NCBI GenBank assembly: GCA_028564925.1
Contig: CM053026.1
Location: forward strand, 133,225,155-133,289,154
DNA: 64,000 nucleotides
Direction: 5' to 3'
Source: Lithobates sylvaticus
Taxonomy: Eukaryota; Chordata; Amphibia; Anura; Ranidae
The position numbers and the translations under genes are program-made. The notes under the pieces are model-generated. The model was not told where the DNA came from, searched no databases, and saw only the letters and a program-made list of their open reading frames with translations. Positions 1 through 11,830 of this stretch are shown in pieces. Every line of letters starts with the position of its first letter. Within the stretch, counting starts at the first letter, position 1.

Positions 1-837
1 ACGTAAGTATAACATGTTTGTTATTTTTAAAGAAAAAAAAGAACAAGACTTTAGTATTACTTTAATTCTGTCTGTGCTGTTTTGGCAAATCTCATTACCA
101 CTCACTCATTATCAGATGCAAGCTAGATGTACACTGTCTGCCCTAACAACGGGTTAAAAACCTAAAAGCTTTGCCTCATGAATTGTATATTAATGAGGGA
201 AAGCTCAGTAAAAGGGTTCCTTAATTTGCATGGATTTCCTCTCCCTTCCTATTTTAGCTTTGAGACAGGAAGTGCAAGGATATCTCTCCAATTGAACGCA
301 GATGGCAAAAAAAAACTGACACGGTTATAACCCTCCTTTATTGTATCCCAAAAAAAGTTTTTTTTTGCCTATAATTCTACTTTCCGAATGTCTGTCTATG
401 CTGGAGTCAGAGTCCAGAGAATCTGTGAGCATAGAGGAGATGCAAGGAGGCAAAAAACACCATGAGTGCACACAACACACTTAAGGGCATTTTATTATAA
501 GATCACTTGTTTTAAAATATATTTTACTGTGAATAAAAAGCTTTCACTAACCGCATTAGATAAAGTAGTAAAAAAATAAAATAAACCTACCCACTCAACT
601 CTTTCATTTAGAAGATCAGTTGTATCAATAGCATAGGGTCTCATAACCTACATGTTAGCTGCACCGGTCCCTTTACCACGCAGACACTTTATGAAGGGTC
701 ATGCAGTGCATATAGAATCAGTTGTACTTTGTCACAATGACAACCCTTGGTAAGTGATTCTTCTTAACAGATTGGAAAAAGTCATAGGACGATTCATATG
801 CGTGGATGCAAATATTCAGATACTCGTCCAATATTTC
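1..837. other. Non-coding stretch with a degenerate MITE
   Basis: I see no exon. Roughly 200-390 resembles, in degraded form, the TTAAAGT MITE found intact at 31607-32015: it has the phrases gatttcctctc, gacaggaagtg and, near its end, tgcctataattctacttt. The rest is AT-rich sequence I do not recognise. Confidence 0.4.
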
Positions 838-1690
838 TTAACCACTTGTATTTTTGTATTTTTTTGCAAGAAAATTACTTATAACCCCCAAACAATATAC
901 ATTTATTTTTTTTAAGCAGAGACCATGGGGAATAAAATGGAAATCGTTGCAATTATGTCACACAGTATTTGTGCAGCGGTTTTGCAAACGCATTTTTTTT
1001 GGGGAAAAAATACACTATTTAAAAAAAATAGTTACCCCAGTTTTTTTTTTTTTATAATGTGAAAGATCATGTTACACCGAGTAAATCGTTAACATGTCAC
1101 GTTTTTAAAATTGCTCACACTCGTGGAATGTCGACGCTTTAAACACCTTTACAGGTTACCTGTTTAGAGAATTATTGCTCTAACGTTCACGGCAATACCT
1201 CACGCGTGGTTCAGATACCGTTTACGTATGTGTTCGCTTCCATGCGAGAGCGCGAAGGGATGGGGACACTATAACATTTTATTTATTTTACTTTTTCATT
1301 TTTACACTGTCCCTTTTTTAAATTTTTTTTTGATCACTTTTATTCCTATTACTAGGAATGTAAACATCCATTGTAATAGAAATAAGGATGACAGGTCCTC
1401 TTTATGAAGCGATCTCGGGTCAAAAAGACCCCAGATCTCTTCTTTACCTTTTAAAGGCAAAGGATCAACAAAAACATGTTTCTTCCAGCCTGGACTGGAA
1501 GTGATGTCATGACGCTGCTCCTGTCCTCCAAGACCATAGAGTCGATCAGAGTGTTACTCTTTGATCGCCTATGGGAGCAGCTGGCCATAACGCCGGATCG
1601 TTTCTTGGGTGAATCAGCCCTGCTGTCATGTGACCTGCCTCTGCTTTCATTCCCGATCTAAGAAAGCACAGTGGGAGGGGGCTGACATTC
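838..1690 (+). repeat. Family B TTAA repeat, copy 1
   Basis: It begins TTAACCACTTG and then runs through aagaaaattacttataaccc, gcgcagcggttttgcaaacg and tcacttttattcctattac. The same order of phrases recurs at 5338, 14675 and, inverted, at 9239 and 26984, so this is an interspersed family. The right end is not sharply defined. No coding capacity is visible. Confidence 0.6.
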
Positions 1691-2389
1691 CCCTATGATG
1701 AATGCAAGCTGTCACGTGTCTGCACAGCAGGGCTCTGAGAAGAAGGTATTTAGAATTCTCATTTTAGGAAAACACACACTGTAATCTAGATCCAGTGGTC
1801 ACCCCATTCTGGCCAACGAGCGCACGCAGATTTTTTATCTCTGCGCTGGGTCGGCTGCGACAAAGGTGACTGATACCCTCTGCAGCTGAGGGGGCATATT
1901 TATGACACTTGGGTCTTGTAGGAGCATGGGCATCACTAGATAGCAAGTGTTCATGCTGCAAATGCCTTCAATAAGAATTCAGAGGCACATTGGTGGGAGG
2001 GGAGAAAGTTAAAGTGCTGCGTATTTTTGTTTTTTCTTTCCACTAAGTACCAGAGACGAAACAGATGGGACAGAAATCGGTGAGGCCGAAGTTCTGTAAA
2101 GGACAACTCAAATTAAATACAGTTGTACTTTGGCTGGAATAAAGTTAGTGTTAACCCACAACAGTAAAATCTGTCTGTATATGCAGCATAGCATGCTTGT
2201 TATACTCACTGTGGGACTTAAGGGGTTAATCCTCTGCATTGTGTAAAAAGCCTGTTTTATCCTGTATGCACAGATCCTTCCCTTTTGCATCTGGGGAAAG
2301 CCAGCTAACACTGGCAGGGTAGCCAACCTGCACATGCTCAGTTGTGTCTTTTATGCTGGAGAGAACATTTTGTCTAAGAACATTTGTTC
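1691..2389. other. Non-coding; left part of an older repeat
   Basis: No gene is seen. From about 2100 the sequence looks like an interspersed repeat that continues after the MITE at 2393-2823, so that MITE probably inserted into it. Confidence 0.35.
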
Positions 2390-2392
2390 TTA

Positions 2393-2823
2393 GGCCCCTT
2401 TCACATCGGGGAGTTTTTCATGCGGTGCAGCGCTAAAAATAGTGCCTGTTCACCGCCTGAAAAAATCCGGCCCCTTTAACTCCAGTGTGAAAGCCGGCGG
2501 GCTTTCACACTGGAGCGGTGCGCTAGCAGGATGACAAAAAAAGTCCTGCTAGCAGCATCTTTGGAGCGGTATAGGAGCGGTGTGTTCACCGCTCCTATAC
2601 CGCTCCTTCCCATTGATTAGAATGGGACACCGCAGCAATACCGCCGCAAAGCGCCGCTACGGTGGCGCTCTGCGGGGGTGTTTAACCCTTTTTTGTCCGC
2701 TCGCGGGGGGTAAAACCGCACCGCGAGCGGCCGAATACCGCTGTTAAAACGACGGTAAAGCAGCGCTAAATATAGCGCTGCTTTACCGTCACCGCGGCTC
2801 CCCGCCCCAGTGTGAAAGGGGCC
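2393..2823. mobile_element. PIF/Harbinger-like MITE, TTA target duplication
   Basis: The ends are inverted: GGCCCCTTTCACA at the left and TGTGAAAGGGGCC at the right. Each is flanked by TTA (2390-2392 and 2824-2826), and a 3-bp TTA/TWA duplication is typical of PIF/Harbinger transposons. The GC-rich interior is itself partly palindromic around agtgtgaaagccggc. There is no transposase, so it is non-autonomous. Confidence 0.75.
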
Positions 2824-2826
2824 TTA

Positions 2827-3440
2827 GAGCTAGCCAGGTCACATGATATTGCCATCACACATGTGGCCTGTAGTGGAAATCTCCTCCTACCTGAACTCTC
2901 AGCACTGGGGAAACTGTGCAGTTTATCACTGACTGTGGTATACAGATGAGCCAAAAAGGTATATAGTGGCAATATTTTAATGTAAAAAAGATTTATAAGC
3001 TGTGGGCATTGGGGGGGGGGGGGTGGGGGGCAGATTAACTATTTTCATATTACTGGGTTTAGTAACACTTTAAAGGTGCACTAATGAAGGCATGTCCAGT
3101 GTATGCCAAAAAGAGTGTGAGCTATAAATTTATAATAAGGAAATACATTTTTTGGCGAGTCTTAAGAATGTCACCAATACAGGCCCCTTTGGTAGGGGAT
3201 TGATGGGTGGTTGTAACTAAAGCCCCTGACGTTGCATTCAAAAATCTAGTAACAGAATGAAACTCGCATCATATGGAGAATGCTCTAAGGCAGGACTTTT
3301 TGGTTGCCGTTTTTTAAAATGGCCAAGTTTCACTTTACGTTTCATGTGCAGTTAGAGGTATGAAGCAAATTTGATAACACTTGTCCCACAGTTGATTTGA
3401 GTTAAATCACAAGTAAAATAGCTGATTTAAATCATAATTT
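2827..3440. other. Non-coding with a G tract
   Basis: It holds a run of guanines at about 3009-3022 and AT-rich sequence. No exon is recognised. The first 250 bp appear to be the right part of the older repeat split by the preceding MITE. Confidence 0.35.
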
Positions 3441-3443
3441 TTA

Positions 3444-3758
3444 GACCCCTTTCACACTGTGGCGCTACAGCGCTAAAAATAGCGCCTGTAAAGAGCCTCT
3501 CCTGTCTCTCCAGTGTGAAAGCCCGAGTGCTTTCACACCAGAGCGGTGCGCTTGCAGGACGTTAAAATTCCTGCAAGCAGAATCTTTGGAGCGGTGTATA
3601 CACCACTCCTGCCCATTGAAATGAATGGGCAGCGCGGCTATACCGCCGGCATAGCGCTGCTGCAGCAGCGATTTGCGGTGGTTTCTAACCCTTTCTCGGC
3701 TGAATAGCGCCGCAAAATTGACCGCCGACGCACCCACTGCCCCAGTGTGAAAGGAGCC
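3444..3758. mobile_element. PIF/Harbinger-like MITE, second copy
   Basis: This is a shorter relative of the 2393 element. Its ends are GACCCCTTTCACACTG and CAGTGTGAAAGGAGCC, with TTA on each side (3441-3443 and 3759-3761). The right TTA is also the first three bases of the TTAA of the next repeat, so the two insertions abut. Confidence 0.7.
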
Positions 3759-5337
3759 TTAACCACTTCAGCCCCGGACCATTTGGCAGCCAAAGGACCA
3801 GAGGTCTTTTTTCAATTTCGCACTGCACTACTTTAACTGGTAATTGCGCGGTCATGCAATTTTGTAACCAAACGAAATTTGCGTCCTTTTCTTCCCACAA
3901 ATAGAGCTTTCTTTTGATGGTATTTGATTGCCTCTGTGATTTTTATTTTTTGAGATATAAACGGAAAAAGAGCGAAAATTTTGAAAAAAAAAGAGATTTT
4001 CTACTTTTTGTTATAAAAAAAATCTAATAAACTCAATTTTAGTCAAACATTTGGGCCAAAATGTATTCAGCCACATGTCTTTAGTAAAAAAAATGCCAAT
4101 AAGCGTATATATTTATTGGTTTGCGCAAAAGTTATAGCGTCTACAAACTAGAGTACATTTTCTGGAATTTACACCGCTTTTAATTTATGACTGCCTATTT
4201 CATTTCTTGAGGTGCTAAAATGGCAGAGAAGTACAAAACCCCCCCAAATGACCCCATTTTGGAAAGTAGACACCCCAAGCTATTTGCTGAGAGGCATGTT
4301 GAGCCCATTGAATATTTTTTTTTTTAGTCCCAAGTGATTGAATAAAGACAAAAATAAAAAATATTTTTTTTTTTTTCAAAAAGTTGTCACTAAATGATAT
4401 ATTGCTCACACATGCCATAGTTATATGTGGAATTGCACCCCAAAATACATTTTGCTGCTTCTCCTGAGTATGGGGATACCACATGTGTGGGACTTTTTGG
4501 GAGCCTAGCCGCGTACGGGGCCCCGAAACCCAAGCACCGCCTTCAGGATTTCTAAGGGTGCAAATTTTTGATTTCACTCCTCACTACCTATCACCGTTTC
4601 GAAGGCCATAAAATGCCAAAATAGCACAAAACCCCCCCAAATGACCCCATTTTGGAAAGTAGACACCCCAAGCTATTTGTTGAGAGGCATGGTGAGTATT
4701 TTACAGCTCTCATTTGTTTTTGAAAATGAAGAAAGTAAAGAAAAAAAATTTTTTTTTTTCTTTTTTCAATTTTCAAAACTTTGTGACAAAAAGCGACATC
4801 TGCAAAATACTCACAATACCTCTCAGCAAATAGCTTGGGGTGTCTACTTTCCAAAATGGGGTCATTTTGGGGGGTTTTATGCCATCTGGGCATTCCATGG
4901 CCTCCGAAACTGTGATTGGCAGTGAGAAGTGAAATAAAAAAATTACACCCTTAGAAAGCCTGAAGGCGGTGATTGGTTTTTGGGGTTCCGTACGCAGCTA
5001 GGCTCCCAAAAAGTCCCACACATGTGGTATCCCCGTACTCAGGAGAAGCAACAGAATGTATTTTGGGGTGTATTTCCACATATGCCCATGACATGTTTGA
5101 GCAATATATCATTTAGTGACAACTTTTTGTAAAAAAAATATATATATTTTTTTTTTTTTTCATTATTCAATCTCTTGGGACAAAAAAAAAAAAAATATTT
5201 AATGGGCTCCACCTTGCTCTCAGCAAATAGCTTGGGGTGTCTACTTTCCAACATGGGGTCATTTGGGGGGGGGTTTGAACTGTCCTGGCATTTTATGCAC
5301 AACATTTAGAAGCCTATGTCACACGTCACCCACTCTT
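3759..5337 (+). repeat. CCACTT-family element carrying a long foldback
   Basis: It starts TTAACCACTTCAGCCCCGG and follows the family's 5' module (tagagctttcttttg, ggtatttgat, ttgcgcaaaagttatagcgt). From about 4220 it turns into a long imperfect palindrome with arms near 4220-4760 and 4765-5292. The phrase caccccaagctatttg on the left returns as caaatagcttggggtg on the right. The usual GC-rich 3' module is absent. Confidence 0.6.
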
Positions 5338-5897
5338 CTAACCACTTGTAGACAAAGCCCTTTCTGACACTTTTTGTTTACATGAAAACATATTTTTTTT
5401 TTTTTGCAAGAAAATTACGTTGAACCCCCAAACACTATATATAATGTTAAAGCAAAGGCCCTACAGATTAAAATGGTGGGTGTTGCATTTTTTTTTTCCA
5501 CACAGTATTTGCGCAGCGATTTTTCAAACGCATTTTTTGTGGAAAAAAAAAATACACTTTTTTTTATTTTAATGCACTAAAACACACTATATTGCTCAAA
5601 TTTTTGATGAAATAAAAAAATATGATCTTAGGCCGAGTACATGGATACCAAACACGACATGCTTTAAAATTGCGCACAAACACGCAGTGGCGACAAACTA
5701 CATACATTTTTAAAAGCCTTTAAAAGCCTTTACATGATACCACATTAGATTCACGGAGGAGGTCTACTGCTAAAATTACTGCCCTCGATCTGACCTTCGC
5801 GGTGATACCTCACATGCATGGTGCAATTGCTGTTTACATATGACGCCAGACCAACGCTTGTGTACGCCTTTGCGCAAGAGAAGGGGGGGCAGGGGTG

Positions 5898-5936
<39 letters not shown>

Positions 5937-6260
5937 TTGTTTAGCTTTTTTATTTTATTTTTAAACTGTTCCTTCCATTTTTTTCTTTGTTATGATTTTT
6001 TATTGTTATCTCAGGGAATGTAAATATCCCCTATGATAGCAATAGGCAGTGACAGGTACTCTTTTTTTGAAAAAATTGGGATCTATTAGACCCTAGATCT
6101 TTCCTCTGCCCTCAAAGCATCTGACCACACCAAGATTGGTGTGATAAAATGCTTTCCCAATTTCCCAATGGCGCGGTTTATATCCGGGAGGGGGGACATT
6201 CCCTCCCACTGCTTGTAAAAGCAGTCTAGAGGCTAATTACCCGCTAGAATTGCTTTTACA
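5338..6260 (+). repeat. Family B TTAA repeat, copy 2, with poly-T
   Basis: It opens TAACCACTTG and has the diagnostic phrase aagaaaattacgttgaaccc followed by gcgcagcgatttttcaaacg. A run of about 36 T lies at 5899-5934. It abuts the preceding foldback element. Confidence 0.55.
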
Positions 6261-7390
6261 TGAAAGCCGATCACTGGCTGAAAAGAATGATACCAAGATG
6301 ATACCTAAACCTGCAGGCATCATTCTGGTATAACCATTCAAAGTCCAGCAACATACTGGACATATATTGTAATCTTTTTTTTTTCATGCAGCCTCTTGGC
6401 TGAACGAAAAAAAGAGATTGATTGGTGGGTATGCCCACCATTAGAATACCTCCCTTCATCCACCCACTTCTAATGATGGGCATACATGCACCATTTATAT
6501 ATGCCGATGCATGGGGGCATCCTCCCGCAAAAGTTATGCCGTGTACACACGGTCGGAATTTCGACCGTATGTACGTGGCATTAGGAGCCAATCGCTCCTC
6601 CCCCCCCCTGCTGCCCCCATGCTTCGGCATATATGCTCTTTTTTTTAACTGTGGTGGTGAAATCACCTCCTACAGCGTTGGAGTCGCGGCTTTATGTATC
6701 GTGGGAGCAAACGCTGTTGCTGTCAAGATAAATAAATCCGCGTTGCAACTGAATGGCGCACCTGAAAACAAAAAAATGCTCAACACTAAAACACAGTAAA
6801 CAAAATTACATACCTGAAAAGCAAGCATGATAAAACATGATAAAACATAATAAAACATTGCAGAATAGAATGGAGTAAAAAAAGAGCAACAATAGAGAGA
6901 GAATAGAGTGAGAGAGAGAACAATAAAACGACAACTATTTTATTTTTTTTTTATTTTTTTGAGATTCACAGGTAAAAAAGCTCCTGACTGAAGCGACTGA
7001 ATCAAAACGCTACCACAAAAAACTGTTAGCGATCGCAGGGATCAGGCCTGACTCTGCGAAAGCTGCCAAAGGGCTTTTATTCTAGGGATGGTGTAGACAC
7101 AAAGGACACTGACATGGTCTATACCTAACTATACCTGGCAGGTAGGTAGTAGGACTCTCCTGCAATTCTTTGCTTGTGTCGGTTGTACATATTGAGGAAT
7201 CTTAATTTTATTTCTATTGATTGCTGATGAGAAAAATGAACAGATTGATTTATTTGTTCCTGCCCCCAATACTTCCTTTGCTCAATGCCTGGACCACATA
7301 ACTTCATCACTGTGCTATAGGTCTTCTGCTGCACCACTGACATGGTTGTATCCTCTTAGTCCTCTTCATAAATGTAGCAGAAATTTGTGC
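6261..7390. other. Non-coding repeat-like sequence
   Basis: No exon is recognised. The stretch includes gccgtgtacacacggtcgg at about 6538, a phrase shared loosely with the repeat at 42588, and an AT/GA-rich part at 6780-6960. Open frames here (for example 6271-6666 on the - strand) have no recognisable protein. Confidence 0.35.
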
Positions 7391-7550
7391 TTAAAGTAAA
7401 ACTATAGGCAACATTTTCTCATTTTGGATAGAGTAAGGGAGGGTTATAGCCCGTCAGTTTATTTTCTGCCATCCCTCCTGTCCCATTGCTGAGATTTCCC
7501 TTCATTTCCTGCCCCATAGCCAAACAGGAAGTGAGAGGAAATCGCTGCAA
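7391..7550. mobile_element. Truncated TTAAAGT MITE
   Basis: It starts TTAAAGTAAAACTATAGGC and runs through ttttggatagagtaaggg and aacaggaagtgagagg, as in the intact copy at 31607-32015. It stops where the CCACTT element at 7551 begins, and its right half is not found beyond that element. Confidence 0.6.
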
Positions 7551-8367
7551 TTAACCACTTCAGCCCTGGAATGTTTCACCCCCTTTCCGACCAGAGCATT
7601 TTTTTGCAATACAGTACTGCATTACTGTAATATATACGGTATATTTATTATTTATATATTACTTTCTGCTATAAAACATGTCCAATAAAAAGAAAAAAAA
7701 ATCGAATTTCTTTATCAATTTAGGCCAATGTGCTCTGCTACATGTTTTTGGTAAAAAAAAAAAAAAAATCACAATAAGCACATATGGATTGCTTTGCCCA
7801 AAAGTTATCGCGTCTACAAATTATAGAAGAGATTTATGGACTTTTTATTTTTTACTAGTAATGGCGGCAATCAGCGACTTTTAGCGGGACTTAGACATTG
7901 TGGCGGGCGAATGTGACACTTTTTGGGGATTAGTGACACCAATACAGCGATCAGAGCTTATAAAAAAAAAAAAAAAAACACTGTCCCTGTATAAATGACA
8001 CTGACCAAGAAGGGGTTAACATCAGGGGCGATCAAAGGGTTAAATGTGCACCTAGGGGGGTTTTGCTACCTGTGTGGGGGATAGTTTGACTGGGGGAAGA
8101 GAGAGAGATCAGTGTTCCTACTTAGCAGGAACAAGATCTCCCTCTTCCCCACTGACAGACCGCCGTTCTGCCTCTACGAATGATAGCCGGGTTCCTGTCG
8201 GACATCTCGTACGCTGTACCTGCTTATTGATTGGACACAGCGGGCGACGAAGTGGGAGTGCGTGTCACCGGGGAGCACACTGCACAGACCCAGAAGAAGC
8301 CAACAACATACATGCAAGTTGTTTCGCGCCGCAGTACATGTGCGGTGGGCGGTCCGGAAGCAGTTAA
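7551..8367 (+). mobile_element. CCACTT-family MITE
   Basis: TTAACCACTTCAGCCC at the left is the inverted counterpart of GGTCCGGAAGCAGTTAA at the right, with TTAA at both ends (7551-7554 and 8364-8367). The interior has the family order: AT-rich 5' module, tagtaatggcggcaatcagc, agggttaaatgtg, then GC-rich sequence. There is no transposase frame. A TTAA target suggests piggyBac-type mobilisation, which is inference. Confidence 0.7.
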
Positions 8368-8454
8368 AAAAAATATTCTCTTTTTCCTAAAAACTATTTT
8401 AAATCAATTCTACCTGGCAATTTTTAAAGCGTATTTCCACATTTGTTTTCTGCA

Positions 8455-9238
8455 GATTCACTTACAAATAAATGAAGGGTCTATCATTTTTTATCATAGG
8501 TGCATTTTAAATGAGACAGAATATCAACCAAAAAAAAGCCAGAAAAAAAAACAAAAAGCTATAGATTGAGTTGCAGTTCAGAGAATAAAATAAGTATTTG
8601 ATCCCCAAGCAAAACGTGACTTAGTACTTGGTGGAGAAACCCTTGTTAGCAAGCAGAGAGCCAAGATGTTTCTTGTAGTTGGTGGCCAGGTTTGCACACA
8701 TCTTAGGAGGGCTTGTGTCCTCTCTTTACAGATCTTCTCTAAATTCTTAAGGTTTCTTGGCTGTATCTTAGAAACTCAACGTATCGGCTCCCTCCATAAA
8801 TTTTCTATAGGATTACGGTCTGGAGACTGACTAGGCCACTCCATGACCTAAATGTGCTTCTTCTTGAGCCACTCCTATTTTTGCCTTGGCGGTATGTTTT
8901 GGGTCATTGTCATGCTCGAATACCCATCCACGACCCATCTTCAGTGATCTGGCTGAGGGAAGAAGGTTCTCATCCAAGATTTTACAAATACATGGCCCCG
9001 TCCATTGGCCCCTCAATGCGGCAAAGTCAGCCTGTACCTTTTTCAGAGAAACAGCCCCAAAGCAAAATGTTTCCACCTCCGTGCTTGACTGTAGGGATGG
9101 TGTTCTTAGGGTCGTAGTCAGCATTTTTCTTCCTCCAAACAGGACGAGTCAAGTTATTGCCAAAGAGCCAAATTTTGGTCTCATGCGACCAGAGCACTGT
9201 CTCCCAATCTTTCTCGGAATCATTTAGCTGTTCATTGG
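8455..9238 (-). pseudogene. Tc1-like transposon remnant, C-terminal half of transposase
   Basis: On the - strand, 9124-8831 encodes the DDE-region piece [19 protein letters not shown], the Tc1/mariner catalytic block around the second aspartate. Further on, the sequence for the third-acid block ([11 protein letters not shown]-like, from tccataaattttctatagg) can be read in pieces. Sequence from about 8455 resembles the terminal region of a well-known Tc1 family (aagtatttgatcccc). The N-terminal helix-turn-helix half is missing: the element breaks off at about 9238 against a family B fragment. Frame disruptions make it inactive. Confidence 0.8.
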
Positions 9239-9521
9239 CATGGCATCATCTTTCATATTTTCCCAAAAAAATTGGGCTAACTATACCGTTTAGTTTAATT
9301 CATTAAAGTGTATTTTTTCCCCCGAAAAAATGCATTTGAAAGAGCGCTGCGCAAATACAGTGCAACATAAAATATTGCAAAAAACACCATTTCAGTCTCT
9401 ATCGTCTCTGCTAAATATATATATATAAAATGTTTGGGGGTTTTAAGTAATTTTCTAAAATTAATGATTTTAACTTAAAACCAACAAGTTTCAGAAAAAG
9501 GTTTAGTCTTTAATTGGTTAA
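9239..9521 (-). repeat. Family B TTAA repeat, inverted fragment
   Basis: Inverted relative to copy 1: catctttcatattttccc, ctgcgcaaatacagtg, gggggttttaagtaatttt, ending ...TTGGTTAA at 9518-9521. It compares with 27160-27542. The left part is missing where it joins the Tc1 remnant. Confidence 0.55.
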
Positions 9522-9752
9522 ACTGACCTCATTTACAGACTGAAGTTCATTCATTTGATCTAAAGAAAAAAAAAAATTACAATGTTTTTTAGTTTGCTCA
9601 GCGGCTAAGGAATGTTGTGAAACTTGGTAGACTGCCTGTTTTTTTTTTTGACAGCTGTCAGCTTGAGCAGAGAACTGCATAGAATCTGAAAAATGTTTTA
9701 AGATCGCAAGGGGGGCAAATTGCAATTCTTAACAATTAATCGTGCAGCTCTA
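9522..9752. repeat. Fragment ending like a hAT-type repeat
   Basis: The right end reads aattaatcgtgcagctcta, close to the inverted form of the common hAT end TAGGGCTGCACGATTAATC. The left side is unrecognised, and no target duplication could be defined. Confidence 0.35.
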
Positions 9753-10619
9753 CTACAGATTCTCAATTGGGTTAAGGTCTGGACTTTGACTTGGCCATTT
9801 GAACACAAATATGCTTTGATCTAAACCATTCCATTGTAGCTCTGGTTGTACATTTAGTCGTTGTCCTGCTGGAGGGTGAACCAGTCTCAAGTTTTTAGCA
9901 GACTAACAGGTTTTCTTCTAAGATTGCCCTGTATTTGGCCCCACCCCTCTTCCGATCAACTTTGACCATCTTCCCTGTCCCTGCTGAAGGAAAGCATCCC
10001 CGCAACATGATGTTGTCGCCATGTTTCAAGGTGGGGGTGGTATTTTCAGCATGATGTGCAGTGTTTTTGCTTTTAAGCCAAAAAGTTCAATTTTGGTCTC
10101 ATCTGACCAGAGCACCTTCTTCCACATGTTTGCGAGAAGACATGTGGGGGACACAGCAAACTGCAAACAGGACATCTTATGGCTTCCTTCTTGCCAATCT
10201 TCCATAAAGGCCAGATTTGTGGAGTGCACTACTAATAATTGTCCTGTGGACAGATTCTCCCACCCGAGCTGTGGATCTCTGCATATCCTCCAGAGTTACC
10301 ATGGGCCTCTTAGCTGCTTCTCTGATTATTGCGCTCCTTGCCCGGCCTGTCAGTTTAGGTGGACGCTCATGTCTTGTTAGGTATGCAGTTGTGCCATACT
10401 CTTTCCATTTTCGGATGATGGATTGAACAGTGCTCCGTGAGATGTTCAAACCTTGGGATATTTTTTTCTTTTCTATAACCTAACCCTGCTTTAAACTTCT
10501 CTACAACTTTATCCCTGGCCTGTCTGATGTGTTCCTTGGCCTTCATGATACTTTTTGTTCATCAAGGTTCTCTAACAAACCTCTGAGGGCTTCACAGAAC
10601 AGCTGTATTTATACTGAGA
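9753..10619 (-). pseudogene. Tc1-like transposase pseudogene
   Basis: A - strand Tc1 transposase. From a likely ATG at 10546 it reads MKAKEHIRQARDKVVEKFKA. A frame change near 10465 follows, then the paired-type HTH segment (ISRSTVQSIIRKWKEYGTTA) and the block RSAIIREAAKRPMVTLEDMQ. The catalytic region continues in another frame with LWSDETKIELFG (first Asp, about 10110). The third-acid block SPDLNPIENL ends at about 9755, where the copy is truncated. At least two frameshifts make it dead. The 5' terminal part is cut at TTAA (10620) by the next element. Confidence 0.85.
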
Positions 10620-11830
10620 TTAACCACTTACCAACCGGCCCATAACTCTGGGAGAGCGTACTATGACGTCCTCCCAGAATCCCGCTCCTGCGCGCCCCCA
10701 AGAACATCTGGATCATGGTAAACGGCTGCTTACCACGTGATCACTCTGTCAAATGACGGAGTGATCACTTGCAAACATACCGGCGTCATGTCCGGTTCCA
10801 CTCTCCCCTCCCTGTACCTATTGGTACAATGCGAGTGGAGAGATGGGTGGCAGCAGCATTGTGGGCTGGATGTGTAGTGCCCACAGCACTGATATGTGCC
10901 CATTCCAGCCATCCATACTCAACCATCCATACTGAGCATACTTATCCATAACCAGCATACTAATCCATCCATACTCATCCATCCACCCCTATCCATAACC
11001 ATCCATACTCAGCCATGCCACATCCATGGCACTACAGTGAATCACAAAAGTGTAATAGGTAGTCAAATTGGATTTGAAACGTATGCCCGTAGAACACCTG
11101 ATGGCGCTCCCTGCATGTTGGGCCTCTGTATGCGGCCACGCTGTGTAAAAGTCTCACAAACATGGTATTGCCATACTCAGGAGGAATAGTAGAATGTGTT
11201 TTGGGGTGTAATTTGTGCTTTGCATGTGTGTGAGAGAAATAACCTGCTAATAACAATTTTGAGGGAAAAAAAAAATCTTGATTTTGCAAAGAATTGTGGG
11301 AAAAAATTACAACTTCAAAAAACGTACCATGCCTCTTACTAAATACCTTGGAATGTCTACTTTCCAAAAAGGAGTCATTTGGGGGGTATTTGTACTTTCC
11401 TGGCTTGTTAGCGATTCAAGAAATTAGATAGGCCATCAGTACTTCAGGTGTGATACATTTTCAGAGATTGGCACCATAGCTTATAGACTAACTTTCACAA
11501 AGACCAAATAATATACACCGATTTGGGTTATTTTTACCAAAGATATGTAGCAGTATAAATTTTGGCCAAAATATATGAAGAAAAATTACCAATTTGCAAA
11601 ATTTTATAACAGAAACAAAGAAAATGCATTTTTTTTTTTTTATTACAGAATTTTCGGTCTCTTTTATAGCGCAAAAAATTTAAAACACAGCAGTGATTAA
11701 ATACCACCAAAAGAAAGTTCTATTTGTGTGAAAAAAAAAAGGACAAAAATGTCATATAGGTACAGTGTTGCATGACTAATTGTCATTGAAAATTGGTCTG
11801 GTTAGGAAGGGGGTTTAAGTGCCCAGTGGG
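10620..11830 (-). mobile_element. CCACTT-family element with catccatact tandem repeat
   Basis: It begins TTAACCACTTACCAACCGG inside the Tc1 remnant and runs in inverted order: GC-rich 3' module first, then AT-rich 5' module (cactgtacctatatgac region near 11755). Between them, at about 10905-11025, sits an irregular tandem repeat of ccatccatact/ccataacc. It abuts the next family member at 11831. Confidence 0.65.

Noticed and set aside
6271-6799. Overlapping frames of 131 (-) and 125 (+) codons
   Set aside because: They overlap on opposite strands in repeat-like sequence, with no family resemblance and no splice context.
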